The translations under genes and the position numbers were made by a program. The notes under the pieces are model-generated. The model had not been told where the DNA came from, searched no databases, and was given only the letters and a program-made list of their open reading frames with translations. 64,000 nucleotides of DNA from Streptomyces sp. SCUT-3 (GTDB taxonomy: Bacteria > Actinomycetota > Actinomycetes > Streptomycetales > Streptomycetaceae), in NCBI RefSeq assembly GCF_014083985.1, contig NZ_CP046907.1:4502501-4566500 (forward strand). The letters are read 5' to 3'. How positions within the stretch are numbered: position 1 is the first letter of the stretch; every line of letters begins with the position of its first letter. Shown piece by piece: positions 33,829 through 41,431 of this stretch.

Positions 33829-34317
33829 TCAGGCCGTGCCGCGGACGGTGACGACGGGCTCGTGGCGGACGGGGAAGTTGACGGAGTTGGCGATGAAGCA
33901 GGCGCGGTGGGCGTCCGCGTGCAGGGCGGCGGCCTTCTCCGCCATTCCCGCCGAGGCGACCTCGACCCGCGGGTTCAGCACCGCCTCGGTGAAGCGGCCG
34001 CCGTCGGCGCTCTCCTGCATCGTGCCGCGGGCCCGGTCGGCGTAGCCGGTGACGACGACGCCGTTGACGGAGCAGAAGTGCAGGTACCACAGCATGTGGC
34101 ACTGGGAGATCGAGGCGAGGAGCAGCTGCTCGGGGTTCCAGCGGGCCGGGTCGCCGCGGAACGCCGGGTCGGAGCTGCCGGGGATCGGCGGCGGGGCGGT
34201 GACGCCGGGCGCGGTCACCTCGTGCTCGCGCCCGTAGGCGCGGTAGGTGCTGGTGCCCTCGCCGCGGTCACCGGTCCAGACGACCTCGGTCTCGTAGGTG
34301 TGCAGTTTCGACGGCAT
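33829..34317 (-). CDS. OsmC/Ohr-family peroxiredoxin-like protein
   Basis: Encodes 162 residues from an ATG with AGGGGGAAG upstream. The two family cysteines are in LASISQCHMLWYLH and AHRACFIANSVNFPV. The N-terminus begins HTYETEVVWTGDRGEGTSTYRAYGREH, typical of the YhfA/OsmC branch. OsmC proteins reduce organic hydroperoxides with lipoyl or thiol donors; the exact substrate is inferred. Upstream is a short run of GTGCG repeats at 34329-34347. Co-orientation with rpsR across 264 bases does not suggest an operon. Confidence 0.93.
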   Translation of the reverse strand: MPSKLHTYETEVVWTGDRGEGTSTYRAYGREHEVTAPGVTAPPPIPGSSDPAFRGDPARWNPEQLLLASISQCHMLWYLHFCSVNGVVVTGYADRARGTMQESADGGRFTEAVLNPRVEVASAGMAEKAAALHADAHRACFIANSVNFPVRHEPVVTVRGTA

Positions 34318-34581
34318 GCTTCCCCCTGCGGTGCGGTGCGGTGCGGTCCGGTCGGGCCGGGGGCGGGCCCGTCCCCGGCGGCAGGCGCAGGATACGGGCC
34401 GGTGCGGCCGGCGCGCCGCCGGTTTCCCGCACCCAGCGCCTTACCCGGCCCCGGCGTCCCTTTCCGAGGGGGCCGGCCGAAGGGCGCCCAGGACCAGCGG
34501 GACGCCGCGCCCTCTTCCCGCCGCGCCCTCTTCGCACCGTGTTCTTTTCGCACCGGGTTCTTTTCGCGCCGGTCGGGTGCG
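34318..34581. repeat. Intergenic region with imperfect TTCTTTTCGCACC repeats
   Basis: Between the OsmC gene and rpsR. 34537-34567 holds two copies of GTTCTTTTCGC, preceded by two degraded CGCCCTCTTC copies. On the minus strand this is an A/G-rich run just after the rpsR stop. 34329-34347 is a GTGCG pentamer run near the OsmC start. No gene is visible. Confidence 0.5.
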
Positions 34582-34827
34582 CTACTTGGTGGCGGTGGGG
34601 AGCAGGGCCATCTCCCGGGCGTTCTTGATCGCCCGTGCGAGGAGGCGCTGCTGCTGCGCGCTCACCCGGGTCACCCGCCGGCTGCGGATCTTCCCCCGAT
34701 CCGAGACGAACCTGCGCAGGAGGTCGGTGTCCTTGTAGTCGATGTACTCGATTCCGGCGGCGTCCAGCGGGTTGGGACGCTTGCGGTCCTTCGCCGCGCG
34801 GGTCTTCGGGTCGGAGCGGTGTGCCAT
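34582..34827 (-). CDS. rpsR: Ribosomal protein bS18, zinc-independent paralogue
   Basis: Encodes 81 residues from an ATG with GAAGGAA upstream. The S18 core is clear: [47 protein letters not shown]. The protein has no cysteine at all, whereas zinc-binding S18 forms carry Cys near the N-terminus. It is last in the minus-strand Zur-type cluster and probably replaces the main S18 when zinc is scarce. It is 22 bases from the CobW-like gene. Confidence 0.95.
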   Translation of the reverse strand: MAHRSDPKTRAAKDRKRPNPLDAAGIEYIDYKDTDLLRRFVSDRGKIRSRRVTRVSAQQQRLLARAIKNAREMALLPTATK

Positions 34828-34849
34828 GGGCGGTTTCCTTCTCTCGGGT

Positions 34850-36052
34850 CTATCGGACGGGGTCGAGGAGTTCGTCGAAGGCGCGGGGGAGCCGCGCCCA
34901 GGCGCCGGGCCCGCCCGCGTACTCCTCGTCGGTCAGCAGGCAGGACTCCAGCAGTGCGAGCAGGCCCTCCCGGTCCAGGCCCGGCGAGGTGAACGTCAGG
35001 TGCTGGGCCCGGTCGCCGTGTTCGGGGTGCCAGTCCAGGGCGGCGGCCACCCGCCGGGTGGCCGGCACCAGTTCCCAGGCGGCGTCCGGCAGCGAGGCCA
35101 GCCACGGTCCGGCGTCCTCCACGCACAGCGCGCCGCCGGCGGCGTCCCACGACAGCAGGGTGTCCGGACGGTCGGCCAGCCAGAACCGGCCGCGGCTGCG
35201 GGCCGCGCAGCAGGTCAGGTCCTCCAGCGCGGCGTGCAGCCGGCCCGGGTGGAACGGCCGGGTGCGGTGCCACACCAGGGTGGTCACGCCGTCGGCGTCC
35301 GCCTCCTGCGGCAGCAGGGCGCAGGCCGGGTGCTGCCGGGCCGCGGCGGCGGCCGTGTCGAAGCCGGTGCGCGCCGCCGCGGCCAGTGCGCCGGAGCCGA
35401 CGGGCACCTGCCGGGCGGTGGGGTGCAGCTGCGCGAGCAGCGCCGTCCCCTCCTCGGCGTCGGAACCGCCGTCCGGGGCGCCGTCCGGGGCGTCGCCGCC
35501 GTGGAGGGCGAGCAGGGACGGGTACTCCAGCTGCCGGGCGAAGGTGTCGGCCAGGGTGCGCTGGTCGGCGGGGGCCGCGGCCAGACCCAGTTCCGACAGG
35601 TCGTCCCCGCAGGAGATGTAGGGCAGGACCAGCGCGGGGTCCACGGCGGTGACCACACCGGTGAGGTCGAGCACCTCGGCCGAGTGCCGGTCGCCGACCT
35701 GTGTGCCGGTGATCACCTCCGCCATGGACTGCGGTTCGACCGAGTCCCACAGTTCGACGACGGCCAGCCGGCACGTTCCGGAGTCGGCCAGCCGCAGCAG
35801 TTCGGGCACCAGGTCCTCGCGCAGCGCGCAGCAGGCGCAGTCGTTGACCAGGGGCGTCCGGCCGGTGGTGAGGGTGCCGCGGGCGTCCCCGACGGTGCGC
35901 AGCACCGAGCCGTCCTCTGCGGCGGAGCCGAGGTCGTGGTGGAGGACGACCGCGCCGGGCGCCGACCGCAGCAGTTCCGCGACGGCGGCCCGCCGCGCGT
36001 CGGCGTGCAGCCCCGCGACCAGGACGACCGGCAGCCGGGAGGGGTTTTCCAT
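34850..36052 (-). CDS. CobW/COG0523-like protein with degenerate P-loop
   Basis: Encodes 400 residues. CobW-family proteins are GTP-dependent metal chaperones. The Cys motif is present as [16 protein letters not shown] (about 69-84), [17 protein letters not shown] corresponds to the family segment after it, and the C-terminal CobW_C region ends [23 protein letters not shown]. The P-loop position reads [16 protein letters not shown] and lacks the GxxGxGK[ST] consensus, so GTP binding is doubtful. It lies between rpsR and rpmE2 in the zinc-sparing cluster, which supports a role in zinc allocation. An Ala/Asp-rich insertion with [13 protein letters not shown] occurs near residue 190. Confidence 0.9.
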   Translation of the reverse strand: MENPSRLPVVLVAGLHADARRAAVAELLRSAPGAVVLHHDLGSAAEDGSVLRTVGDARGTLTTGRTPLVNDCACCALREDLVPELLRLADSGTCRLAVVELWDSVEPQSMAEVITGTQVGDRHSAEVLDLTGVVTAVDPALVLPYISCGDDLSELGLAAAPADQRTLADTFARQLEYPSLLALHGGDAPDGAPDGGSDAEEGTALLAQLHPTARQVPVGSGALAAAARTGFDTAAAAARQHPACALLPQEADADGVTTLVWHRTRPFHPGRLHAALEDLTCCAARSRGRFWLADRPDTLLSWDAAGGALCVEDAGPWLASLPDAAWELVPATRRVAAALDWHPEHGDRAQHLTFTSPGLDREGLLALLESCLLTDEEYAGGPGAWARLPRAFDELLDPVR

Positions 36053-36082
36053 GGGTGACCTCTCTGGTCTCTCCGCTGCTCT

Positions 36083-36331
36083 CTACTGCTTCTTGCCGTA
36101 CCGGCGCTCGAAGCGCTCGACGCGTCCGGCGGTGTCCAGCACGCGGCCGCGTCCGGTCCAGAAGGGGTGGCTCGCCGAGGACACCTCGACGTCGACCACG
36201 GGGTAGGTGTTGCCGTCCTCCCACTCGACGGTGCGGTCGCTCGTCATGGTCGAGCGGGTGAGGAAGGCGAAGTCCGCGACCCGGTCGCGGAAGACGACGG
36301 GGCGGTACTCGGGGTGGATTCCGGGCTTCAT
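36083..36331 (-). CDS. rpmE2: Ribosomal protein bL31 type B
   Basis: Encodes 82 residues: [20 protein letters not shown] and the type-B signature [23 protein letters not shown]. Type A L31 binds zinc through four Cys; this form has none. It begins seven bases after the rpmG stop, and the ribosome site (AGGAG) lies within the end of rpmG, so translation is probably coupled. Confidence 0.97.
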   Translation of the reverse strand: MKPGIHPEYRPVVFRDRVADFAFLTRSTMTSDRTVEWEDGNTYPVVDVEVSSASHPFWTGRGRVLDTAGRVERFERRYGKKQ

Positions 36332-36338
36332 CGCGGGG

Positions 36339-36503
36339 TCAGCGCTCCTCTCGGTACGTCACGTGGCGGCGGACCACGGGGTCGTACTTGCGCAGGGTGA
36401 GGCGGTCCGGGTCGTTCCGGCGGTTCTTGCGGGTGACGTAGGTGTGGCCGGTGCCCGCGGTGGAGCGGAGCTTGATCACCGGCCTGAGTTCGTTGCGGGC
36501 CAT
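36339..36503 (-). CDS. rpmG: Ribosomal protein bL33, zinc-independent paralogue
   Basis: Encodes 54 residues: [20 protein letters not shown], then [20 protein letters not shown] and [14 protein letters not shown]. The two CxxC pairs of zinc-binding L33 are absent. It is the first gene of the minus-strand half of the cluster and starts about ten bases from the Zur-like site. Confidence 0.95.
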   Translation of the reverse strand: MARNELRPVIKLRSTAGTGHTYVTRKNRRNDPDRLTLRKYDPVVRRHVTYREER

Positions 36504-36512
36504 GCCACGACT

Positions 36513-36540
36513 ATACAGAAATGGTTTTCGTTTTCATATA
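36513..36540. promoter_or_regulatory. Zur-box-like operator between divergent ribosomal protein genes
   Basis: On the minus strand ATGAAAACGAAAACCAT (36537-36521) lies in a strikingly A/T-rich patch between rpmG and rpmB. It resembles the TGAAAATGATTTTCA core of Streptomyces Zur sites: the left half fits well and the right half is degenerate. Position and the identity of the flanking genes make Zur control likely. Confidence 0.65.
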
Positions 36541-36591
36541 GGGTGCTGCACGACAGCGACCACGACACGACGACAAGGAAGCGGTGCACAC

Positions 36592-36828
36592 ATGTCCGCC
36601 CACTGCCAGATGACCGGGCGCAGCCCCGGCTTCGGCAACTCCGTCTCCCACTCCCACCGCCGCACCCCGCGCCGCTTCGACCCCAACATCCAGCGCAAGC
36701 GGTACTGGCTGCCCAGTGAGGGCCGCCACGTGCGGCTCACCCTGAGCGCCAAGGGGATCAGGACGGTCGACGCGCTCGGCATCGAACAGGCCGTGGCCCG
36801 GATGCGCGCCCGCGGCGAGAAGATCTGA
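36592..36828 (+). CDS. rpmB: Ribosomal protein bL28 paralogue
   Basis: Encodes 78 residues: [20 protein letters not shown], then [20 protein letters not shown]. Only one Cys (Cys5) remains of the zinc-ribbon set. It starts the plus-strand half of the Zur-type cluster, 14 bases before rpsN. Confidence 0.96.
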   Translation: MSAHCQMTGRSPGFGNSVSHSHRRTPRRFDPNIQRKRYWLPSEGRHVRLTLSAKGIRTVDALGIEQAVARMRARGEKI

Positions 36829-36842
36829 GGGGCCGGGAGACC

Positions 36843-37148
36843 GTGGCCAAGAAGAGCAAGATCGTAAAGAACGAGGCGCGGCGGATCGTCGTCGCCCGGT
36901 ACGCGGCCCGGCGCGCCGTCCTCAAGGCGGTGGTCCGGGACCCGCGGAGCAGCCCGGCCGAGCGTGAGGAGGCGCAGCGCGAACTGCAGCGGCAGCCGCG
37001 CGACGCCAGTGCCACCCGGGTGCGCAACCGCGACAGCGTCGACGGCCGCCCGCGCGGCCACTTCCGGGCCTTCGGGCTCTCCCGGATCCGGCTGCGCGAA
37101 CTTGCGCACGCCGGCCACCTGCCCGGCGTGCGCAAGTCCAGCTGGTAG
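36843..37148 (+). CDS. rpsN: Ribosomal protein uS14, zinc-independent type
   Basis: Encodes 101 residues from a GTG start with GGGAG upstream. The long S14 form is evident: [20 protein letters not shown] and [20 protein letters not shown], ending LPGVRKSSW. The CxxC pairs of short zinc-binding S14 are absent. It probably substitutes for the zinc form in zinc limitation. Confidence 0.97.
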   Translation: MAKKSKIVKNEARRIVVARYAARRAVLKAVVRDPRSSPAEREEAQRELQRQPRDASATRVRNRDSVDGRPRGHFRAFGLSRIRLRELAHAGHLPGVRKSSW

Positions 37149-37160
37149 AGCGGTTCCCGC

Positions 37161-37178
37161 CCGCCCCGGGCGGGGCGG
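37161..37178. terminator. Hairpin between rpsN and the dimethylargininase gene
   Basis: A perfect 7-bp stem, CCGCCCC/GGGGCGG with loop GGGC, fills most of the 30-base convergent gap. Confidence 0.55.
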
Positions 37179-38246
37179 TCAGCCGGCGTCGGAGGCCGCC
37201 AGCGGGGCCGTCCCGCCGGGCGCACCGCCGCCGTCCGCCGCGGCGGACGCTCCGGAGGCGGCGGCCCCCTCCGGGGCGGCCGCTTCCGACGCCTCGGCCA
37301 GGACCTCGGCGGAGGTTCCGGTCAGGACCTCGACGGGAGCCCCGGCCGGGGTCCCGGGGAAGGACGCGGCCGCGTCCCCGGCCCGTTCCTCCGGCCCGGA
37401 GACGGCCGGCACCGGCGGCCGCAGCTCCATGGTGCAGCACTTCACACTGCCGCCCGCCTTCAGCAGCTCCGACAGGTCCACCCCTACCGGTTCGAAGCCG
37501 CGCTCGCGCAGCGGGCCGAACAGGCCGGAGGCGGCGAGCGGCAGGAAGACGTTGCGGCCGTCGCACACCGCGTTGAGGCCGAACGCCGCCGCATCCTCGG
37601 CCGTGGCCCGCAGCGCGTCGGGGAACAGCCGGGCCAGCACCGCCCGGCTGCCCGGGGAGAACGCCTCGGGGTAGTACATGATCTCGTCCCCGTCGAGCAC
37701 GGCCAGTGCCGTGTCCAGGTGGTAGTACCGGGGGTCGACCAGGTCCAGCCCGATCACCGGGCGGCCGAAGAACTCCTGCGCCTCGGCGTGCGAGCGGTGC
37801 GTGGTGCGGAAGCCGCGTCCGGCCAGCACCCAGGAGTCGGTGACGGCGAAGTCCCCCTCGCCCTCGTTGATGTGCTCGGGCACGCAGACGTCGGTGAAGC
37901 CGTTGAGGCGGAACCATTCCAGGTGGGCCAGCGCCTCGGCCTCCCGCTGCGCGGTGGCGAAGCGGGCCCCGAACACGCGGCCGCCCACCACGGTCGCGCC
38001 GTTGGCGGCGAACACCATGTCGGGCAGCCCGGGGACCGGCGGCAGGAGCTCGACGGTGTGGCCCAGGGCCAGGTAGAGGGCGCGCAACTGCTCCCACTGG
38101 GTGAGGGCCAGTTCGGGGTCGACCGGCCGTTCGGGGTCCATCCAGGGGTTGATGGAGTAACTGACCCGGAAGTGGATCGGCGCACACATCAGGTAGCGGC
38201 GCGGAGTGACGGTGCGGGTGCCGGTGAAGGCTGCGGATGCGCGCAA
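37179..38246 (-). CDS. ddaH: Dimethylarginine dimethylaminohydrolase-like amidinotransferase-fold enzyme
   Basis: Encodes 355 residues. I chose TTG 38246 because GAGGAG lies seven bases upstream and the product LRASAAFTGTRTVTPRRYLM matches how I recall homologues beginning. Motifs of the family: MVFAANGATVV, EHINEGEGDFAV, catalytic His in YYHLDTALAVLDGDEIMYYP, and nucleophile Cys in GGSVKCCTMELRPP (about 264-277). The enzyme would hydrolyse methylarginine to citrulline and methylamine; it could also be an ornithine- or N-acetyl-related relative. The last 75 residues are an Ala/Gly/Pro/Glu-rich low-complexity tail not expected in the family. Confidence 0.88.
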   Translation of the reverse strand: MRASAAFTGTRTVTPRRYLMCAPIHFRVSYSINPWMDPERPVDPELALTQWEQLRALYLALGHTVELLPPVPGLPDMVFAANGATVVGGRVFGARFATAQREAEALAHLEWFRLNGFTDVCVPEHINEGEGDFAVTDSWVLAGRGFRTTHRSHAEAQEFFGRPVIGLDLVDPRYYHLDTALAVLDGDEIMYYPEAFSPGSRAVLARLFPDALRATAEDAAAFGLNAVCDGRNVFLPLAASGLFGPLRERGFEPVGVDLSELLKAGGSVKCCTMELRPPVPAVSGPEERAGDAAASFPGTPAGAPVEVLTGTSAEVLAEASEAAAPEGAAASGASAAADGGGAPGGTAPLAASDAG

Positions 38247-38790
38247 GGGAGTCTCCTCGGGGGAGGGGCTGCGGCAGGTCCGGTTGGAGTGCCTGTGCGC
38301 ATGAATGGTCCCCTCGGCGAGCCGAAAAGGCACCGGGTGGAACGGGTGAAATCCTGACGGGTCCGCATTCGGAGCCCCCTTCGGGGCCTTTTTCGAGACC
38401 CGGCCGGCTCCCGGCAGGCCGACGGTCACCCCCGCCCCGGGCCGCCTGCCCCGGTTCCCCCGCCCCCGGGCCACCTCCCGGCCGCGGGTCCTCCGCCGCC
38501 CGGTGCGGCGTCCGGCCCCGGGGGGAACTCCCGCCCGAGTTCGGCGAGGACCGCCGTGTTGCGGGCGAAGGCGTCCCGGCACTCCTCCACGACGCGGTGC
38601 CGATTCTTCGGCCGGCGGGCCGCCCGGGTCAAAGCGTCACCGTGCCCGCCGCCGGGGAATCCGGCCCCCGCCGGTGGGCACGGGTGTTCGCGGGAAGGCG
38701 GGAAGGGGCGAACCGTGGACCGGTCCGCCTGAATCACCCCCGGGCGTTCCGTAGTGTGGAGGGGCGGCGGAGGTCGAGGAGAGGGGTCCG
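38247..38790. other. Gene-free region with a plus-strand hairpin and T-tract
   Basis: A 544-base gap between divergent genes. At 38374-38393 the plus strand has GCCCC-CTTC-GGGGC followed by CTTTTT, a classical intrinsic terminator form that is rare in Streptomyces. No plus-strand gene lies before it for 1.2 kb, so it could end an unannotated small RNA. The right end has TAGTGT at 38752-38757 as a possible -10 for the prim-pol gene. A weak minus-strand frame (38426-38632) is discussed among the rejected items. Confidence 0.4.
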
Positions 38791-39531
38791 ATGGAGCGCA
38801 GGAGCAGGGTTTCCCGGTGGTGGCGGCGCCGGAGCGGCTCGTCCGGGACGCTCCCGGAACAGGACCGCGACGACCTGCTCCGCCAGGCCGTGGACGCCGG
38901 CTTCCCCGTCGCCCCCGCGGCCCACCCCTCCGGATTCGGCTGCTCCTGCGACCGGATCGGCTGCCCCGCCCCGGGCATGCACCCGGTCTCGTTCGCCTGG
39001 CAGACCCAGGCCACCACCGACCGCGAGACGGTCGAGCGCTGGCTGCGCACCCAGCCGGAGGCCAACTTCGTCACCGCCACCGGCATCGCCCACGACGTGC
39101 TCGACGTCCCCGCGGAGGCGGGCCGAGCCGCCATGGCGCGGCTCGAGGCGCAGGGCGCGGAGATCGGCCCGGTGGCACTCGTGCCCCCGGGGCGCCACCT
39201 GTTTTTCACCGCCACCCGGGGGACCCCGGAGGACGAGGACGAGTGGTGGCCGTGCGTACTGGACTGCCACCCCGAGACCCTCGACGAGCACCCGGGGCTG
39301 CGCTGGCACTGCCGCGGCAGCTACGTGCTCCTGCCGCCCTCCCTGCACCCCTCCGGGGAGCGGGTGACCTGGCTGCGCGGGCCGGGGCTGCCCCTGCCCG
39401 ACCCGCTGCCCCTGCTGGAGGTCCTCACCGACGCCTGCGACCAGGCCGCCGCGGCCGCCGCGGCCGAGGAGGACGAGGCGGGCCGGACCGCGGGCCGCGA
39501 GGCGGCGGGCACTACTCGCCGCGGGCGCTGA
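38791..39531 (+). CDS. Stand-alone bifunctional DNA primase/polymerase (prim-pol) domain protein
   Basis: Encodes 246 residues with GAGGAG upstream of the ATG. It resembles the prim-pol domain of actinobacterial replicative and plasmid primases: LRQAVDAGFPVAPAAHPSGF, a Cys-rich CSCDRIGCPAPGMHP, and the core ANFVTATGIAHDVLDVPAEAG followed by LVPPGRHLFFTA and GSYVLLPPSLHPSG. In full prim-pols the central motif usually has paired acidic residues (D-x-D); here it reads DVLDVP with Ala/Glu around, so activity is uncertain. No helicase domain follows. The role may be in repair or a residual function. It overlaps the convergent lipoprotein gene by 20 bases. Confidence 0.85.
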   Translation: MERRSRVSRWWRRRSGSSGTLPEQDRDDLLRQAVDAGFPVAPAAHPSGFGCSCDRIGCPAPGMHPVSFAWQTQATTDRETVERWLRTQPEANFVTATGIAHDVLDVPAEAGRAAMARLEAQGAEIGPVALVPPGRHLFFTATRGTPEDEDEWWPCVLDCHPETLDEHPGLRWHCRGSYVLLPPSLHPSGERVTWLRGPGLPLPDPLPLLEVLTDACDQAAAAAAAEEDEAGRTAGREAAGTTRRGR

Positions 39532-40507
39532 CCAGGCCCTCGACCCGGTGCAGGAAGGAGACCTTCTCGTCGGGGTCCTTCTTCGCGGCCGCCTTCGAGG
39601 GCACCGTCACCAGCTGCTCGGCCACCCGCACCTGCAGCAGCGCGGTCTTCGGGTCCCCGGTCACCAGCGGCCGCACCGCCGGCGGGACGTTCAGCGGGTA
39701 GCCCTTGCCCACGGTCTCCTTGACCTGGTGGTGGGTGGCGAAGAAGACCAGCGCCCCGCCGTCCTCGGTGCGCAGCGCCACCGGGGCGAAGTCCCCCTTG
39801 CCCGCGGGCTGGTCGGCGTACTGGGTGACCTTGCCCCGCGTGCGCTGCTGCGCGCCGCGGCGCTCGCGCAGCTGCGAGGTGGCCGGCCCGTCGGCGAACG
39901 GCGAGCCGCCGGCCCGCGGGCCCTTCTGCAGGTAGTCGGCGTACTCCCGGCCGAGCCTGCCCGGGGGCACCAGCAGGTCCGACCCCGAGGCCGGGACCGC
40001 CTCGGCGTACCCCTCGTCGTCGAGGACGGGTTCGGGCATCCGCCGCTCGGAGACCACCGACAGGTAGGAGGCGCGCCACGCCTGGTCCGGGGAGGGCCGG
40101 GTGAAGACCACCAGCCAGTGGCCGCCGCCGCGGTTGCTGTCGGCGTCCGCGACGAACCACTTGGGCCACCCGCTGGTGCGGGGTATGAGGAACTTCGGGT
40201 CCGTCAGCTCCAGCGGCTTGAAGCCGGGGTTGCCGTCGGGGTTCCGGGCCGCCCGGGCCTTGATGCCGGCCTGGTCGATGGCGGCCAGCGGACCGGACTC
40301 GACGGGAACGGTCAGCTTCGCGTCCAGCTCGGTGTTGGCCTCGTTGGTGGCCTCGGTGAACCTCTCCAGGACCTCGGCGGCCTCGGTGCGGTCCACGGAG
40401 GGGATCACCGCACTCTCGCCGTGCACCGTGACGCACCCGGTGGCCGCCACGGACACGGCGGCCACCAGCGTGCAGAACCTGCGGACTGCGTGTGAACGGC
40501 GGGTCAT
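39512..40507 (-). CDS. Exported lipoprotein of unknown function
   Basis: Encodes 331 residues from an ATG with GGGAG upstream. The signal peptide RRFCTLVAAVSVAATGC ends in a lipobox (Cys25), so the protein should be anchored to the outer face of the membrane. The mature part is soluble: RTEAAEVLERFTEATNEANTE, WPKWFVADADSNRGGGHWLVVF and VVSERRMPEPVLDDEGYAEAV. No enzyme motif is visible. Such proteins are common next to efe operons and prim-pol genes in streptomycetes; a partner is not known. It lies 33 bases downstream of efeU in the same direction, so it may be co-transcribed with efeOBU. Confidence 0.85.
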   Translation of the reverse strand: MTRRSHAVRRFCTLVAAVSVAATGCVTVHGESAVIPSVDRTEAAEVLERFTEATNEANTELDAKLTVPVESGPLAAIDQAGIKARAARNPDGNPGFKPLELTDPKFLIPRTSGWPKWFVADADSNRGGGHWLVVFTRPSPDQAWRASYLSVVSERRMPEPVLDDEGYAEAVPASGSDLLVPPGRLGREYADYLQKGPRAGGSPFADGPATSQLRERRGAQQRTRGKVTQYADQPAGKGDFAPVALRTEDGGALVFFATHHQVKETVGKGYPLNVPPAVRPLVTGDPKTALLQVRVAEQLVTVPSKAAAKKDPDEKVSFLHRVEGLVSARGE

Positions 40508-40540
40508 CTGACTCCCTGTCGTCTGCCGACCGGGAGAACT

Positions 40541-41419
40541 TTAACGGGTGCCGCTCTCCTGCGGGGCCGCCGTCCCCGCCTGCGCATCCCCGCCGCCCCC
40601 GGCCTTCCCGGGGCGGCGCGCGGCGCGCTGCGGGGCCAGGAAGAGCCCCAGCACCGGGACCACGTACAGCGTCCACGCCACCACCTGCAGGACCGTCGGG
40701 TCCGGCTGGAAGTTGAACACGCCCTTGAGCAGGGTGCCGTACCAGCTGTCCGGGGGGATCGCCGCGCTGACGTCGAACGCCCTGTCGGCCAGGCCGGGCA
40801 GCCAGCGGGCCTCCTGCAGGTCGTGGAAGCCGTAGGCGAGCACCCCGGCGGCGACCACGACCAGCATCGCGCCGGTCCAGGTGAAGAACTTCGACAGGTT
40901 GATCCGCAGCGCGCCCCGGTAGAACAGCCACCCCAGGACGACCGCCGTCAGCAGCCCGAGGACCGCGCCGATCAGCGGGCTGGCGCCGCTCCCGGTGGCC
41001 TGCACCGCGGCCCACACGAACAGGGACGTCTCCAGGCCCTCGCGGCCCACGGCCAGGAAGGCGGTGGCCACCAGCGCGCCGGTGCCGACGGACAGCGCCT
41101 GGTCCACCTTGCCGTGCAGCTCGGACTTCAGGCTGCGGGCGGCCCCGCGCATCCAGAACACCATCCAGGTCACCAGGCCGACGGCGACGAGCGACAGCGT
41201 GCCGCCCAGCGCCTCCTGCGCCTCGAAGGTCAGCTGCGTCGAGCCGTACTGCAGCACGGCGCCGAAGGCCAGGCTGATCCCGGCGGCGATGCCGACCCCG
41301 GCCCACACCGGCGGCAGCTTGTCCCGGTGCCCGGTCTTGACCAGGTAGGCGACCAGGATGCACACCACCAGGCTGGCCTCCAGGCCCTCCCGGAGACCGA
41401 TCAGGTAGTTGGCGAACAT
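40541..41419 (-). CDS. efeU: EfeU, FTR1-family iron permease
   Basis: Encodes 292 residues with GAAGGAG upstream of the ATG. Two REGLE motifs, LIGLREGLEASLVVCILVAY (helix 1) and FLAVGREGLETSLFVWAAV (helix 4), are the iron-binding signature of FTR1 permeases. Seven membrane helices are predicted, and a basic Gly/Ala tail follows. It takes up iron through the membrane in concert with EfeO and EfeB. Order on the minus strand is efeO, efeB, efeU. Confidence 0.96.
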   Translation of the reverse strand: MFANYLIGLREGLEASLVVCILVAYLVKTGHRDKLPPVWAGVGIAAGISLAFGAVLQYGSTQLTFEAQEALGGTLSLVAVGLVTWMVFWMRGAARSLKSELHGKVDQALSVGTGALVATAFLAVGREGLETSLFVWAAVQATGSGASPLIGAVLGLLTAVVLGWLFYRGALRINLSKFFTWTGAMLVVVAAGVLAYGFHDLQEARWLPGLADRAFDVSAAIPPDSWYGTLLKGVFNFQPDPTVLQVVAWTLYVVPVLGLFLAPQRAARRPGKAGGGGDAQAGTAAPQESGTR

Positions 41420-41431
41420 GCGGGGGCTCCT

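Noticed and set aside
38426-38632. A possible small minus-strand gene containing KNRHRVVEECRDAF
   Set aside because: Codon bias is good over about 35 codons, but the only start is a TTG without ribosome site and the end is a Gly-rich low-complexity run; no family is recognised.
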